DNA from: Sphingomonas sinipercae
GTDB taxonomy: Bacteria; Pseudomonadota; Alphaproteobacteria; Sphingomonadales; Sphingomonadaceae
Length of the DNA: 64,000 nt
Direction: 5' to 3'
Assembly (NCBI RefSeq): GCF_011302055.1
Contig: NZ_CP049871.1
Coordinates: 1,136,501-1,200,500 of the forward strand
Positions 47,421-56,683 of the stretch are shown one piece after another. The notes beneath the pieces are model-generated. The model did no database searches, was not told the origin of the DNA, and was given only the letters and a program-made list of their open reading frames with translations. The position numbers were made by a program, and so were the translations under genes. Positions within the stretch are counted from its first letter, which is position 1. The number at the start of each line of letters is the position of its first letter.

Positions 47421-49304
47421 ATGTGCGGGATAGCCGGCCTCATCCACCTGGACGGCGCTCCAGTCTCGCCTGCGGTGCTGCAGCGGATGACGGACGCCAT
47501 CGCCCATCGCGGGCCTGACGGCGAGGGGCACTGGATCGAAGGCAACGTCGGCATCGGCCATCGACGCCTGGCGATTATCGACCTGTCGCCTGCCGGGCAT
47601 CAGCCAATGGTGACCGCCGATCACCGCTACGTCCTCACCTACAACGGCGAGATCTACAATTTCCGCGAGCTGAAGGCGGAGCTCGAGGCGAAGGGTTACT
47701 GGTTCCGTTCGCGCACCGACAGCGAAGTGCTGCTCTACGCGCTTGCGGAATGGGGAGCCAAGGCGCTCGATCGCCTCAACGGCATGTTCGCCTTCGCGCT
47801 TTGGGACCGCAAGGACCGCACGTTGCTCGTCGCGCGCGACCGCTACGGCATCAAGCCGTTCTACTACACGCAGCAGGGGAACCGCTTCGCTTTCGGGTCG
47901 GAGCAGAAGGCGATCCTGGCCGCTGGCGGGCCAAAGCCGGGCGTCGATAAGGAAGCGCTGCTCGAATATTTCACCTTCCAGAACATCTTCACCGACCGGA
48001 CCCTACTTGAAGGGGTGAAGCTGCTTCCGGCCGGGCATTTCGCCATCCTCGACCTCGCCATCGCGGACCCGAAGCTTGAGCCGCAGCAATATTGGGACTT
48101 CGATTTCCGCGAGCCGGAACGGCCGCTGCCCGACCAGGAATATCGCGAGGAGCTTCGCCGGCTGTTCCAGCAAGCCGTCAATCGCCAGCTGATTACCGAC
48201 GTCGAACTTGGCTCATATTTGTCCGGCGGGATGGATTCGGGCTCGATCACCGCGGTGGCGGCCACCAGCTTCCCCTATCTGAAAACCTTCACCTGCGGGT
48301 TCGACCTGTCGTCGGCATCGGGCATCGAGGTTGGCTTCGACGAGCGTTCGCGCGCCGAAGCCATGTCGTACCGCTTCAAGACCGAGCATTACGAGATGGT
48401 GCTGAAGGCCGGCGACATGGAGCGGTGCATGCCGCAACTCGCCCGGCACCTGGAAGAACCGCGGGTAGGCCAGAGCTACCCCAATTATTACGCGGCCAAG
48501 CTGGCGTCCAAGTTCGTCAAGGTCGTGTTGTCCGGCGCGGGCGGCGATGAGCTCTTCGGCGGTTACCCTTGGCGATACTACCGCGCCGTCGTGAACGACG
48601 GCTTCGACGATTATGTCGAGAAATATTACGGCTTCTGGCAGCGGCTGGTCAGCAATACCGAGCTCAAGGCCATGTTCGCGCCGCTGATGGGAGACGTCGG
48701 CCATGTGATGACCCGCGACATTTTCCGCGGGGTCTTCAAGCATCACGAAGACCAGCTCAATTCGCCCGAGGATTACATCAATCACTCGCTCTACTTCGAG
48801 TGCAAGACCTTCCTCCACGGGCTGCTGGTCGTCGAAGACAAGCTCAGCATGGCGCACAGCCTGGAAACGCGGGTGCCGTTCCTCGACAACGACCTGGTCG
48901 ATTTTGCGATGAAGGTGCCGGTGCACCTGAAGCTCAACCGGCTCGAGGACGTGATCCGGATCGACGAGAACGTGCCCGGCAGCAAGCAGCAGGAATTTTT
49001 CAGCAAAACCAAGGACGGCAAGCAGATTCTGCGCGACGTCATGTCCGAATTCATCCCCGACGACGTGACTCGGGCCGAAAAGCAGGGCTTCAGCGCCCCC
49101 GACGCAAGCTGGTTCAAGGGCGAAAGCATCGACTTCGTCCGCGATCGCCTGATGGACGGCAACGCGCGGATCTATGGTCTCCTCGACAAGCAGGCCGTGC
49201 AGGGTCTCGTGCAGGAGCATCTTTCGGGTGACCGAAACCGCCGCCTGCTGATATGGTCGCTACTCAACGTCGAACAGTTTCTGGGGGAACATGCCAGCCA
49301 CTGA
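47421..49304 (+). CDS. asnB: Asparagine synthase-like glutamine amidotransferase (AsnB family)
   Basis: The product is 627 residues. The N-terminal class II amidotransferase has the nucleophile Cys2 (MCGIAGLIHL) and RGPDGEG. The C-terminal synthase domain has the PPi loop SGGMDSGS (residues 268-275). In polysaccharide loci such enzymes (for example WbpS) convert sugar uronic acids to uronamides, so it may amidate the uronic acid made by the Wbp cassette. Plain asparagine synthesis remains possible. It overlaps the next gene by 14 bases. Confidence 0.92.
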   Translation: MCGIAGLIHLDGAPVSPAVLQRMTDAIAHRGPDGEGHWIEGNVGIGHRRLAIIDLSPAGHQPMVTADHRYVLTYNGEIYNFRELKAELEAKGYWFRSRTDSEVLLYALAEWGAKALDRLNGMFAFALWDRKDRTLLVARDRYGIKPFYYTQQGNRFAFGSEQKAILAAGGPKPGVDKEALLEYFTFQNIFTDRTLLEGVKLLPAGHFAILDLAIADPKLEPQQYWDFDFREPERPLPDQEYREELRRLFQQAVNRQLITDVELGSYLSGGMDSGSITAVAATSFPYLKTFTCGFDLSSASGIEVGFDERSRAEAMSYRFKTEHYEMVLKAGDMERCMPQLARHLEEPRVGQSYPNYYAAKLASKFVKVVLSGAGGDELFGGYPWRYYRAVVNDGFDDYVEKYYGFWQRLVSNTELKAMFAPLMGDVGHVMTRDIFRGVFKHHEDQLNSPEDYINHSLYFECKTFLHGLLVVEDKLSMAHSLETRVPFLDNDLVDFAMKVPVHLKLNRLEDVIRIDENVPGSKQQEFFSKTKDGKQILRDVMSEFIPDDVTRAEKQGFSAPDASWFKGESIDFVRDRLMDGNARIYGLLDKQAVQGLVQEHLSGDRNRRLLIWSLLNVEQFLGEHASH

Positions 49305-50316
49305 CGCGCCCGCGGTCGATCAGCCAGACTGGTTGTGGGAGTTGCTTGGTACTGGCGGTCCATGGGACGGCGAGCGGCAGATCCAGGGTCAGGGCTATGT
49401 CGTGCGCGGGGGCATTCCGCGCAGCCTCGCGGCTGTCTCGGCCAAGCAGAGTCAGACCGAAGAGACGTTCGGTTTCAAATGGAAAAAGCGGGACACCTTC
49501 GACAGCGCGAAGTCCCGCGGCAGGATGCGTGGCTGGCTAGAAGAGCGCTACGGCGCCGCGGCGAGCCACGACTTCTTGCGGACCGGCAATCCGGTGGTTG
49601 TGGACGCAGGGTGCGGCGGCGCGCTGTCCGCGCTGGAATATTTCTCGCCGGTCTTGGCCGATGTCCGTTATCTCGGCCTCGAAATCAGCGAGGCGGTTGA
49701 CGTGGCGGCCGAGCGCTTTGTCGAACACGGCCGGCAAGGCGCCTTCGTCCAAGCGGACATTCTCAATCCCCCACTGGCGGACGGCAGCGTCGACGTCATT
49801 TTCTCGGAAGGCGTGCTGCACCATACCGATAACACGCGCAGCGCGTTGCTCAGGCTCGCCAAGCTGCTCAAGCTCGGTGGCCGATTCATGTTCTATGTCT
49901 ACCGTCGCAAGGGGCCGGTGCGGGAGTTCACCGACGACTTCGTTCGTGACCGGATTCACTCGATGAGCCCTGCCGAAGCGTGGCAAGCCGTGGAACCGCT
50001 GACCGAACTGGGCATGAAGCTCGGTGAACTGGACGTTGAGATCGAGCTGGAGCGACCGAACGACCTGCTCGGCATTCCGGCCGGCCGGTTTAATGTCCAG
50101 CGCCTCTTTTACTGGCACGTGGCGAAGGCCTTCTACCATCCTGACCTGACGTTCGACGAACTGAACCACATCAATTTCGATTGGTACGGACCGATCAATG
50201 CACAGCGCCAATCTCCGGACGAGGTAAGAAGCTGGTGTGGCGAGGCGGGCCTGGAGGTCGAGCGCGAGGTAATCGAGGACGCCGGCATTACGATCATCGC
50301 AAGACGGACGGTTTAG
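49291..50316 (+). CDS. Class I SAM-dependent methyltransferase
   Basis: The product is 341 residues. The SAM-binding motif I is VVVDAGCGGALSALEYF, and motif post-I is YLGLEISEAVDVA. The DVIFSEGVLHHTDN block is the motif IV region. The N-terminal 90 residues (with SQTEETFGFKWKKRDTFDSA) are found in sugar- and glycan-modifying methyltransferases of capsule loci. It may methylate a sugar or a nucleotide-sugar in this operon. The target is not deducible from sequence. Confidence 0.85.
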   Translation: MPATDAPAVDQPDWLWELLGTGGPWDGERQIQGQGYVVRGGIPRSLAAVSAKQSQTEETFGFKWKKRDTFDSAKSRGRMRGWLEERYGAAASHDFLRTGNPVVVDAGCGGALSALEYFSPVLADVRYLGLEISEAVDVAAERFVEHGRQGAFVQADILNPPLADGSVDVIFSEGVLHHTDNTRSALLRLAKLLKLGGRFMFYVYRRKGPVREFTDDFVRDRIHSMSPAEAWQAVEPLTELGMKLGELDVEIELERPNDLLGIPAGRFNVQRLFYWHVAKAFYHPDLTFDELNHINFDWYGPINAQRQSPDEVRSWCGEAGLEVEREVIEDAGITIIARRTV

Positions 50317-50322
50317 CATCCA

Positions 50323-50838
50323 ATGTCTCTCTTGGATTCCCTCCGCAGCTTCTGGCGCGACCGTCGAACGGAAGTCGATGCGCGATTCAAACGCACGCTT
50401 CCGTTCGGCGACTATGTCGTGGACCGCTGGGAAAAAGCGCGGACTCTCGGTTTCGGAGAGGGCACTTCGATCTATGACAGCTCGCTCGTCATCGGCGATG
50501 TTTCGGTGGGTGAAAACACCTGGATTGGCCCGGGAACTGTGCTTGACGGTTCAGGCGGTCTGGCGATCGGGTCCAACTGCTCGATCTCGGCGGGCGTGCA
50601 AATCTACACACATGACACCGTCGAATGGGCGGTGAGCGGGGGCGCGAAGAGCCCGGAACGCTCGGCAACGCGGATTGGAGATCGGTGCTATATCGGTCCC
50701 AACGCTGTCATCGCGAAGGGCGTGACCTTGGGCGACGGCGCGATCATCGGTGCTTGCAGCTTAGTACTCTCGGACGTCCCAGCGGGAAGCAAGGCGGTTG
50801 GGTGTCCAGCGAGGGTAATCGCAAAAGCGGAAGCATGA
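50323..50838 (+). CDS. Hexapeptide-repeat acyltransferase
   Basis: The product is 171 residues with left-handed beta-helix repeats (IGDVSVGENTWIGPGTVLDG, AIGSNCSISAGVQIYTHDTV, IGDRCYIGPNAVIAKGVTLG). The THDTVEWA segment holds the catalytic His of the O-acetyltransferase group. It probably O-acetylates a sugar of the polysaccharide. A three-codon ATG ORF (50835-50846) bridges the stop to the TTG start of the next gene. Confidence 0.88.
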   Translation: MSLLDSLRSFWRDRRTEVDARFKRTLPFGDYVVDRWEKARTLGFGEGTSIYDSSLVIGDVSVGENTWIGPGTVLDGSGGLAIGSNCSISAGVQIYTHDTVEWAVSGGAKSPERSATRIGDRCYIGPNAVIAKGVTLGDGAIIGACSLVLSDVPAGSKAVGCPARVIAKAEA

Positions 50839-50842
50839 CGTC

Positions 50843-51517
50843 TTGAATAAGCAATCGGCCGATCGGCCGTCAGTCTTGTACATCGACATGGCGTATTCCC
50901 TCTCGGAACTGCGCGCGCGCGGACACGACCAGTTTTTCGAGGCGCGACACAGCGGCGACTATTTCCACAAGGTCGTCGGCCTGTACCCGCTGGCCGATCG
51001 CGTCACGGCGGTGGAGGGCGCGCTCGAGCGGCATCGATTCTCCGATCGGCAAGACATCATCGAAGCCAGGTCCGCGGCATTAGGGTGGCCGAAGTGGCTG
51101 TTTCCCATTGACTTCCTCCTCACGCAGCGACGCCTGGTCGGTCATGTTGCGCGGTTGATGCGGCAAGAGCGTATCTCGCTGATCGTCGCGACGGACCCCT
51201 TATACTCGGGACTTTTCGGCCTTTGGCTGCGCCGGCGGACCGGGCGGCCGCTCGTGATATGGCTCGTGGCTAACTATGATTTGAATTTCGCGGCCACGCG
51301 ATCGCTCGCCATGCCTCGACTGTTTCCCCTCCGCTTCATCGAAAAAGCGGTCGTTCGCTACGTTCTGCGGCGGGCCGACCTCGTCGCTGGCGGAAGCGGC
51401 ACACTACGCGACTACGCGCTCGAGCAAGGAGCGGAGCCGGCGCGCACGGAAGTCTTTCGAGTCGTAAAAAACATGATCCCCGCGCGCCGCCTTCCCCCGG
51501 CGAGCGAGCGCCGTTGA
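50843..51517 (+). CDS. Glycosyltransferase family 4, N-terminal half (split gene)
   Basis: The product is 224 residues (TTG start). It is the acceptor-side Rossmann domain of a GT-B glycosyltransferase (SVLYIDMAYSLSELRARGHD, LIVATDPLYSGLFGLWLRRR) and ends in the hinge that normally leads to the donor domain. The donor domain follows in another frame from 51514. A one-base change near the CCCCC run at 51494 would join them, so this is either a frameshifted gene or a sequencing/assembly error. It is unlikely to be a natural half-gene. Confidence 0.7.
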   Translation: MNKQSADRPSVLYIDMAYSLSELRARGHDQFFEARHSGDYFHKVVGLYPLADRVTAVEGALERHRFSDRQDIIEARSAALGWPKWLFPIDFLLTQRRLVGHVARLMRQERISLIVATDPLYSGLFGLWLRRRTGRPLVIWLVANYDLNFAATRSLAMPRLFPLRFIEKAVVRYVLRRADLVAGGSGTLRDYALEQGAEPARTEVFRVVKNMIPARRLPPASERR

Positions 51518-52113
51518 CGGCGAACGAACGCAGGGCTTTCGGCATTGAGGGCGCCACGAAGTTGCTGCTCACGATCGCGCGCCTCGAACCGGTCAAGATG
51601 GTCGATCATGCGATTAGGGCCTTCGCGATTGTCCACCGGGATCATCCCGATGCGTTGCTGCTGCTCGCGGGTGATGGCAGCGATCGAGCTCGTCTCGAAG
51701 CGCTCGCCCTGGACCTGGGCGTCGCGTCGAATGTGCGTTTCCTTGGCCTCGTGCCCCAGGAACTTCTTTCGCGCCTTGAGCCCGGGTGTCTCGTGCTTTC
51801 GCCGCTGACAGGCATGGCTTTGGCTGAAACGTCGATGGCAGGGTGCCCGGCAGTTGCGTACAATTATGACTCGGCCATGGCTGACCTGGTGATCACAGGA
51901 GAAACCGGCGTCCTCCTGTCACCGGGCGATTGGGGAGCTATGGGACGCGAGGCGAGCAAGCTTTTAAGCGACCCTGCCAAAATGCGCTCCCTCTCCACGG
52001 CGATGAGGGCGCGCGCGGAGGCGGTCTGTGACGAGCAGGCTGCCTATGCCCATGAAGCCGCGACCTATGATCGCCTCATTGCGGCGAACTCCAAGCGGGT
52101 TGCGTCGGCATGA
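51514..52113 (+). CDS. Glycosyltransferase family 4, C-terminal half (split gene)
   Basis: The product is 199 residues and is the GT-B donor-binding domain: KLLLTIARLEPVKMVDHAIR, LLLAGDGSDRARLEALALDL, and the TSMAGCPAVAYNYDSAMADL region before VITGETGVLL. It starts at TTG 51514, overlapping the previous stop by four bases. Reading on upstream in this frame (…PSPGERAPLTANERRAFGIE) also gives a plausible hinge. Both halves together match one complete GT4 enzyme. Confidence 0.7.
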   Translation: MTANERRAFGIEGATKLLLTIARLEPVKMVDHAIRAFAIVHRDHPDALLLLAGDGSDRARLEALALDLGVASNVRFLGLVPQELLSRLEPGCLVLSPLTGMALAETSMAGCPAVAYNYDSAMADLVITGETGVLLSPGDWGAMGREASKLLSDPAKMRSLSTAMRARAEAVCDEQAAYAHEAATYDRLIAANSKRVASA

Positions 52114-53306
52114 TGTCCAGGACGAGTGCAAACCGGAACGGTCTGATGAAGCGAGTGGCGCCATGGTACGTCATTTTCGCCGCTTTGGGCTTGGCGGCCG
52201 CCAGCTTTGTGCTGGGTTTGGCAATGGGGTTTCGGCAAATGACCCCGTCGCCCCAGTTGCAAAAGGCTTACGTTCTTGCTCGCGAGGCGGTCGCAGGCAC
52301 CCCGACAGCGGCGGCCGAGCTAATGGCGACCGTGTTCAACGATGCGGCTGTTCCCGAACTGCTCTATCCGTCCGCCCGATCGCTCTCAGGGATCAAGGCA
52401 TTCAACGACAGCATTTTCATTCCAGTTGACGACTTCCCAAGCGCCTACCGCGACTTGCGTGTCCTTCGGGCTTCGGCCTTCACCTTGGGCAGCCGTCGAA
52501 TGTTGAAGGTCGAGTTCGAACTTGCCGGGCGGCGATTCGAGGCCTTTGCCTACGCCGTCCGGACGAGCTGGACGCCACTCAACCGCGAGGATCTCGCGAC
52601 TTTAATGATTCCGGGCACTGGACTTAACCGCGCCATCGCAACAGTCGACCAGACGGCCGGGCCGGACACGAGCACCGCATTGCCGGCCCTGTCGCGCGAC
52701 GCCAGCGACCTGTTCGTGTTCATCAAGCCGAACGAGGATGCGCTAGCCTTCCACAGTGGCCGAGCAAAGCTGACCCTGGACGCCATCAGGAACTACCAGT
52801 TAAACCGCGGCGGTTCCTATGGCGCCAGCTATATCGTGCATTCCCTTGCGGTGACCAAATATCTCCAGTCGCGCTACGCCAAGACGGTGGTGGCGGGCGT
52901 GTCGCAAGGCGGCACTGCCGCGCTGCTCAATGCCTTGCAGTCGGCGCCGGACCTTGCGATCGTCGCGTCCGGTTACAGCGCGCTTGGCGAGCAATTGGAG
53001 ATCGCGAACTTCCAGCTAATTGCGATCCCCGGTTATTGGGATGAAATCGCGCCAGCAGCGCTTGCGGCGAAGTTGAAGGCGATGCCGACGCGTTTCTTCT
53101 TCAGTTGGGGTTTGCAGGATACTCCGCTCTATCGGCTCGATGCCGAATCCAATTACACCTGCAAGCGCTTCCGGGATATTTCGACAGTAACCTGCAGAGC
53201 CCATCCCGACGGCCATGCCTATCCGATCTCATTGGTGCGATCGTTCCTAAACTCCAACCTGGGGACGCCTGGAGCGGAAAGCGCCTCGGCAGCGACTCGC
53301 CAGTGA
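52110..53306 (+). CDS. Membrane-anchored extracytoplasmic alpha/beta hydrolase
   Basis: The product is 398 residues. An N-terminal helix (WYVIFAALGLAAASFVLGLA) anchors it in the inner membrane with the catalytic part outside. The nucleophile elbow is VAGVSQGGTAA with Ser265. A later Asp (WGLQDTPLY) and His (HPDGHAYP) complete a likely triad. It is set among glycosyltransferases, a methyltransferase and a flippase, so it may act on the polysaccharide as a deacylase or depolymerising esterase. The start overlaps the preceding stop, and its stop overlaps the flippase start (GTGA). Confidence 0.75.
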   Translation: MMSRTSANRNGLMKRVAPWYVIFAALGLAAASFVLGLAMGFRQMTPSPQLQKAYVLAREAVAGTPTAAAELMATVFNDAAVPELLYPSARSLSGIKAFNDSIFIPVDDFPSAYRDLRVLRASAFTLGSRRMLKVEFELAGRRFEAFAYAVRTSWTPLNREDLATLMIPGTGLNRAIATVDQTAGPDTSTALPALSRDASDLFVFIKPNEDALAFHSGRAKLTLDAIRNYQLNRGGSYGASYIVHSLAVTKYLQSRYAKTVVAGVSQGGTAALLNALQSAPDLAIVASGYSALGEQLEIANFQLIAIPGYWDEIAPAALAAKLKAMPTRFFFSWGLQDTPLYRLDAESNYTCKRFRDISTVTCRAHPDGHAYPISLVRSFLNSNLGTPGAESASAATRQ

Positions 53307-54736
53307 TTCGTCAGCTCGCGGGACACACGGCCGCCTACACCTTCGCCAATCTCGCCTCGCGGGGGACAGTGCTGGCGTGGCTGTTGATCTTGCCCTCGTT
53401 CATGGGTGCGGCGGCCTATGGTGCGCTGGGGTTGATCATCACTGCCGCCGCACTCGTGAATTTCATCGTGCCGCTGGAGGTTTCGCAGGCCCTCGCGCGT
53501 TATTATCCGCCCGCGAATCCGGTCGATAAGGCCGCGTTCGTCACGAGCGCCTGGTCCTTCACGCTGACAATGCTTGGACTTGGCTCACTTCTTGGCCTGA
53601 TCTTCGCCATCCCCCTCTGCCGCCTCCTTCTCGGCGACCTGCAATATTTATCGGCATATCGGCTGGCGGTCGGGTTTTTCCTGTTCAATACGCTATTCAC
53701 GTTCATCCAGAACCAGCTGCGCTGGGATTTCCGGGTTCGAGCCTACACCTTGGTGACACTGCTCTTTGCGGTGGTGACGCTGGCAGGCTCGGTTGGGCTT
53801 GCCGCCCTTTGGCCGCGGCCGCTGGAGGGCGTGATCATCGGTCAGGCAATCGGTGCTGTTGCTGGCGTCGCTGCTGGCGCGCTCGTGCTTCGCCGCTCGC
53901 TTCGCTTCGACATTCACCGAAGCAAGTTGGCGACCCTTTTGAAATTCTCCTTGCCGATCGTGCCGGCCAGCCTGGCATTGTTCTTCAGCATCTATGCCAG
54001 CCGCTTCATCCTGCGCGACTTGCTGGACCTGCGCGATGTCGGCGTGTTCACCTGGGCAAGCCAACTGGCGAGTATCCCCGCGCTTCTGCTGCTGGGCCTC
54101 CAAGGGGCGCTGACCCCGTTGGTGATGAAAAATCTGGGCGAAGATGGCACCGCGCCGATGCTTGCCCGGACTTTCGAAGCAATCGTTGCAGCCGAGTTGC
54201 TGCTTTGCCTGGGTCTTGCCGCATTCACTCCTGAATTCGTGCGGTTGCTTGGCTATTCGCAGTTTATCGAGGCCGCGCCGCTGGTCCTCCTGCTCGCTCC
54301 GGCGAATGTGATGCTTCAATTGTATATCTTTGCGCCCGGCTTCGCGATCGCCGAAAAAACGCACCTGCAGATGTTCATCTCGGTGATTGCCGCGCTCGTT
54401 GCGGTGGTTGCAAACTACGTACTGATCGCCGGGATGGGCCTATACGGCGCCGGCTGGGCCAGCCTGGCTGCTGCAACGATTTTCTTGGGCGGCTGGTTTC
54501 TGCTTTCCCAGCGCTTATACCGCGTCCCCGTGAGGTGGGGCCGCATCGCTTTACTGTGCGCAGGCGCCGTTTCGGTGGGGTGGACGCTTTCATCGTTGCA
54601 AGGATTCCCAACCTTGGCCGCGATTGGCATCAAAACCTGCCTGCTCACCGCGTTCGGAATGGCAATCAGTTATCTGGTGGTGCGCGACGGGACGTGGGAG
54701 GCGCTGCGCCGGCGACGGGCGCGTAGCCGGACATGA
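53303..54736 (+). CDS. Oligosaccharide flippase (Wzx-like)
   Basis: This 477-residue membrane protein is read from the GTG at 53303. It has about 14 hydrophobic segments and the RfbX/Wzx layout (HTAAYTFANLASRGTVLAWL, PLEVSQALARYYPP, FSLPIVPASLALFFSIYASR). It would flip the lipid-linked repeat unit of the main locus. The overlap of the start with the hydrolase stop and of the stop with the next GT start (ATGA) shows tight coupling. Confidence 0.88.
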   Translation: MIRQLAGHTAAYTFANLASRGTVLAWLLILPSFMGAAAYGALGLIITAAALVNFIVPLEVSQALARYYPPANPVDKAAFVTSAWSFTLTMLGLGSLLGLIFAIPLCRLLLGDLQYLSAYRLAVGFFLFNTLFTFIQNQLRWDFRVRAYTLVTLLFAVVTLAGSVGLAALWPRPLEGVIIGQAIGAVAGVAAGALVLRRSLRFDIHRSKLATLLKFSLPIVPASLALFFSIYASRFILRDLLDLRDVGVFTWASQLASIPALLLLGLQGALTPLVMKNLGEDGTAPMLARTFEAIVAAELLLCLGLAAFTPEFVRLLGYSQFIEAAPLVLLLAPANVMLQLYIFAPGFAIAEKTHLQMFISVIAALVAVVANYVLIAGMGLYGAGWASLAAATIFLGGWFLLSQRLYRVPVRWGRIALLCAGAVSVGWTLSSLQGFPTLAAIGIKTCLLTAFGMAISYLVVRDGTWEALRRRRARSRT

Positions 54737-55860
54737 AAGTCCTGTTCGTGATCAAGTCGCTCGCACTGCAGGGCGGGGGAGCCGAGCGCGTTCTTGGCGC
54801 GGTATCGTCTGAACTTTGGAATCGCCGCCAAGAGGTCGAGATTGCGACCTTCGACCGGCCAGGAGCAGAATCGTTTTACCCGTTGTGCGAAGGTCTGCAG
54901 TGGTCGCGGCTTGGCGTTGGCGACATTAAGCACAGTACCGGGCCAATGGGGTTCATTCGACAAATCCTGGCGCTTCGGGCCCTGCTGCGCCGTCACCGTC
55001 CGGCGATCGCAGTGGGCTTCATGCACAGCGGCTTCGTGCCGCTCTGGCTGGCCGCAACGGGCCTGCGAACGAAGGTGATCGCGAGCGAGCATATTTCCTT
55101 TGATCATTATCGAACACGGCCGCTTCAAGGGTTGCTGATGCGCCAAGCAATATTGAGCGCCGACTTGGCAACGGCAGTGTCGGCTGGTGTGCGGGAAGGG
55201 TTCCCCGAGGCAATCAGGCAGCGCATGACCGTTGTTCAAAATCCGGTGATTGCCTGGAGCGAGGGATCGGCCTTCGCCGGCGTCGACCTGGAACCCGGAT
55301 CAGAAAACATCATCTTGTCGGTTGGCAGGCTGGAGCCGCAAAAGGATCACCGGACGCTCGTTGCAGCTTTCGACCGGATCGCGGCGCGGTCCCCCGACTG
55401 GAAGCTTCGTATCGTCGGCGATGGTGCCTTGGCCACAGATCTTATGAGAGCAGCAGAGTCTTCGGCTCATGCTGATCGTATCGAACTTACCGGGACGATC
55501 CGGGATATCGGGCCGCAATATCGCCGCGCCAAAATCTTTGCGATGCCCTCGCTGTACGAAAGCTTTGGCCTCGTAACCGCTGAGGCACTGGCAACTGGGA
55601 TGCCGGCCATCGGTTTCCGCGATTGCCCGGGAACGAACGAGTTGATCGTCGACGGCGTCAATGGGCTGCTCGTCGATGGTGACGACAGGGTCGCGGCGCT
55701 TGCCGCCGGGTTGGAACGCCTCATGGCATCGCCGGAACTGCGGTCGAAGCTTGGCGCGGCCGGGCCGAAAAGCGTCGAGCGTTTTTCTCTTGGGAGCGTG
55801 GTCGACCGTTGGGAAGAAGTATTACAGGCTACAAACCGCGGAGAGCGTGTCAGTGGCTGA
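54733..55860 (+). CDS. Glycosyltransferase family 4
   Basis: The product is 375 residues. The N-terminal KVLFVIKSLALQGGGAERVL is the typical GT4 acceptor-domain start. The donor domain has IILSVGRLEPQKDHRTLVAA and MPSLYESFGLVTAEALATGM, with the EX7E motif in ESFGLVTAE. It starts in the flippase stop. It probably adds a hexose or HexNAc in the repeat unit. Confidence 0.9.
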   Translation: MKVLFVIKSLALQGGGAERVLGAVSSELWNRRQEVEIATFDRPGAESFYPLCEGLQWSRLGVGDIKHSTGPMGFIRQILALRALLRRHRPAIAVGFMHSGFVPLWLAATGLRTKVIASEHISFDHYRTRPLQGLLMRQAILSADLATAVSAGVREGFPEAIRQRMTVVQNPVIAWSEGSAFAGVDLEPGSENIILSVGRLEPQKDHRTLVAAFDRIAARSPDWKLRIVGDGALATDLMRAAESSAHADRIELTGTIRDIGPQYRRAKIFAMPSLYESFGLVTAEALATGMPAIGFRDCPGTNELIVDGVNGLLVDGDDRVAALAAGLERLMASPELRSKLGAAGPKSVERFSLGSVVDRWEEVLQATNRGERVSG

Positions 55861-56677
55861 GCAGGCGAAGCCACAGTCGGCAGCGCAGCGCGAAGTCGCG
55901 CGCAACATCGCCATCCACGACAAGGTGGCGGGCCAGTACGAAAAACTGCACGGCGAGATCTTCAACACGATTGAGCAATCTCGGTTACGCGCCTCGCTGC
56001 AAAGCGCGCTCGACAGTGTCGAGACCGGGCGGACGCCGCCCCATGCGTTCGACTTCGGTTGCGGCTCCGGCAATCTTACCGCGCACCTGCTTGCGCTTGG
56101 CGCCAAGGTCACCGCCGCCGACGTGTCGCGTGGTTTCCTCGATCTCGTCAGCAAGCGGTTTGGCGGAGAACTGCTGCAGACGTTTCAGCTCAACGGCCGT
56201 GACCTGAGTGAAATCGCCGACGGCAGTTTCGACCTGGTCGCAACCTATTCGGTGCTTCACCACATTCCCGATTATCTCGACGCGTGCCGCGAATTGGCGC
56301 GGATCACGGCGCCGGGCGGCGTGGTCGTTATCGACCATGAAGCAAGCCCGGCCTCCTGGACCGACCCGATCCTGGCGGAATTCCGATCGAACGGGATGCG
56401 AACCGACTGGCGCAAATTCCTGACTCCGATGAACTACGTTCACCGCCTGAAACGGGTGTTCAACCCGAAGCATTCGAACGAGGGCGACATCCACGTCTGG
56501 CCCGACGATCATATCGAATGGAACAAAATCGCCGAGACCATGGGCGGGGGGGGCATGAGCGTTATCCGCGAGGAGGATTATCTGCTCAGCCGATCGCTGC
56601 AGCGACTGGACGCTTACGAGCAATATCGCGATCGCTGCAACGACACCCGGGTTACGGTCTACCGCAAGCAGCGCTGA
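55853..56677 (+). CDS. Class I SAM-dependent methyltransferase
   Basis: The product is 274 residues from the GTG at 55853 (GGAG 9 bases upstream). SAM motif I is AFDFGCGSGNLTAHLLALGA; motif IV is DLVATYSVLHHIPDY; post-IV is GVVVIDHEASP. The HHIPDY pattern recurs in small-molecule and glycan methyltransferases. It is the last plus-strand gene of the operon and meets the convergent ABC transporter gene after six bases. Confidence 0.88.
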   Translation: MAEQAKPQSAAQREVARNIAIHDKVAGQYEKLHGEIFNTIEQSRLRASLQSALDSVETGRTPPHAFDFGCGSGNLTAHLLALGAKVTAADVSRGFLDLVSKRFGGELLQTFQLNGRDLSEIADGSFDLVATYSVLHHIPDYLDACRELARITAPGGVVVIDHEASPASWTDPILAEFRSNGMRTDWRKFLTPMNYVHRLKRVFNPKHSNEGDIHVWPDDHIEWNKIAETMGGGGMSVIREEDYLLSRSLQRLDAYEQYRDRCNDTRVTVYRKQR

Positions 56678-56683
56678 CTTAGT

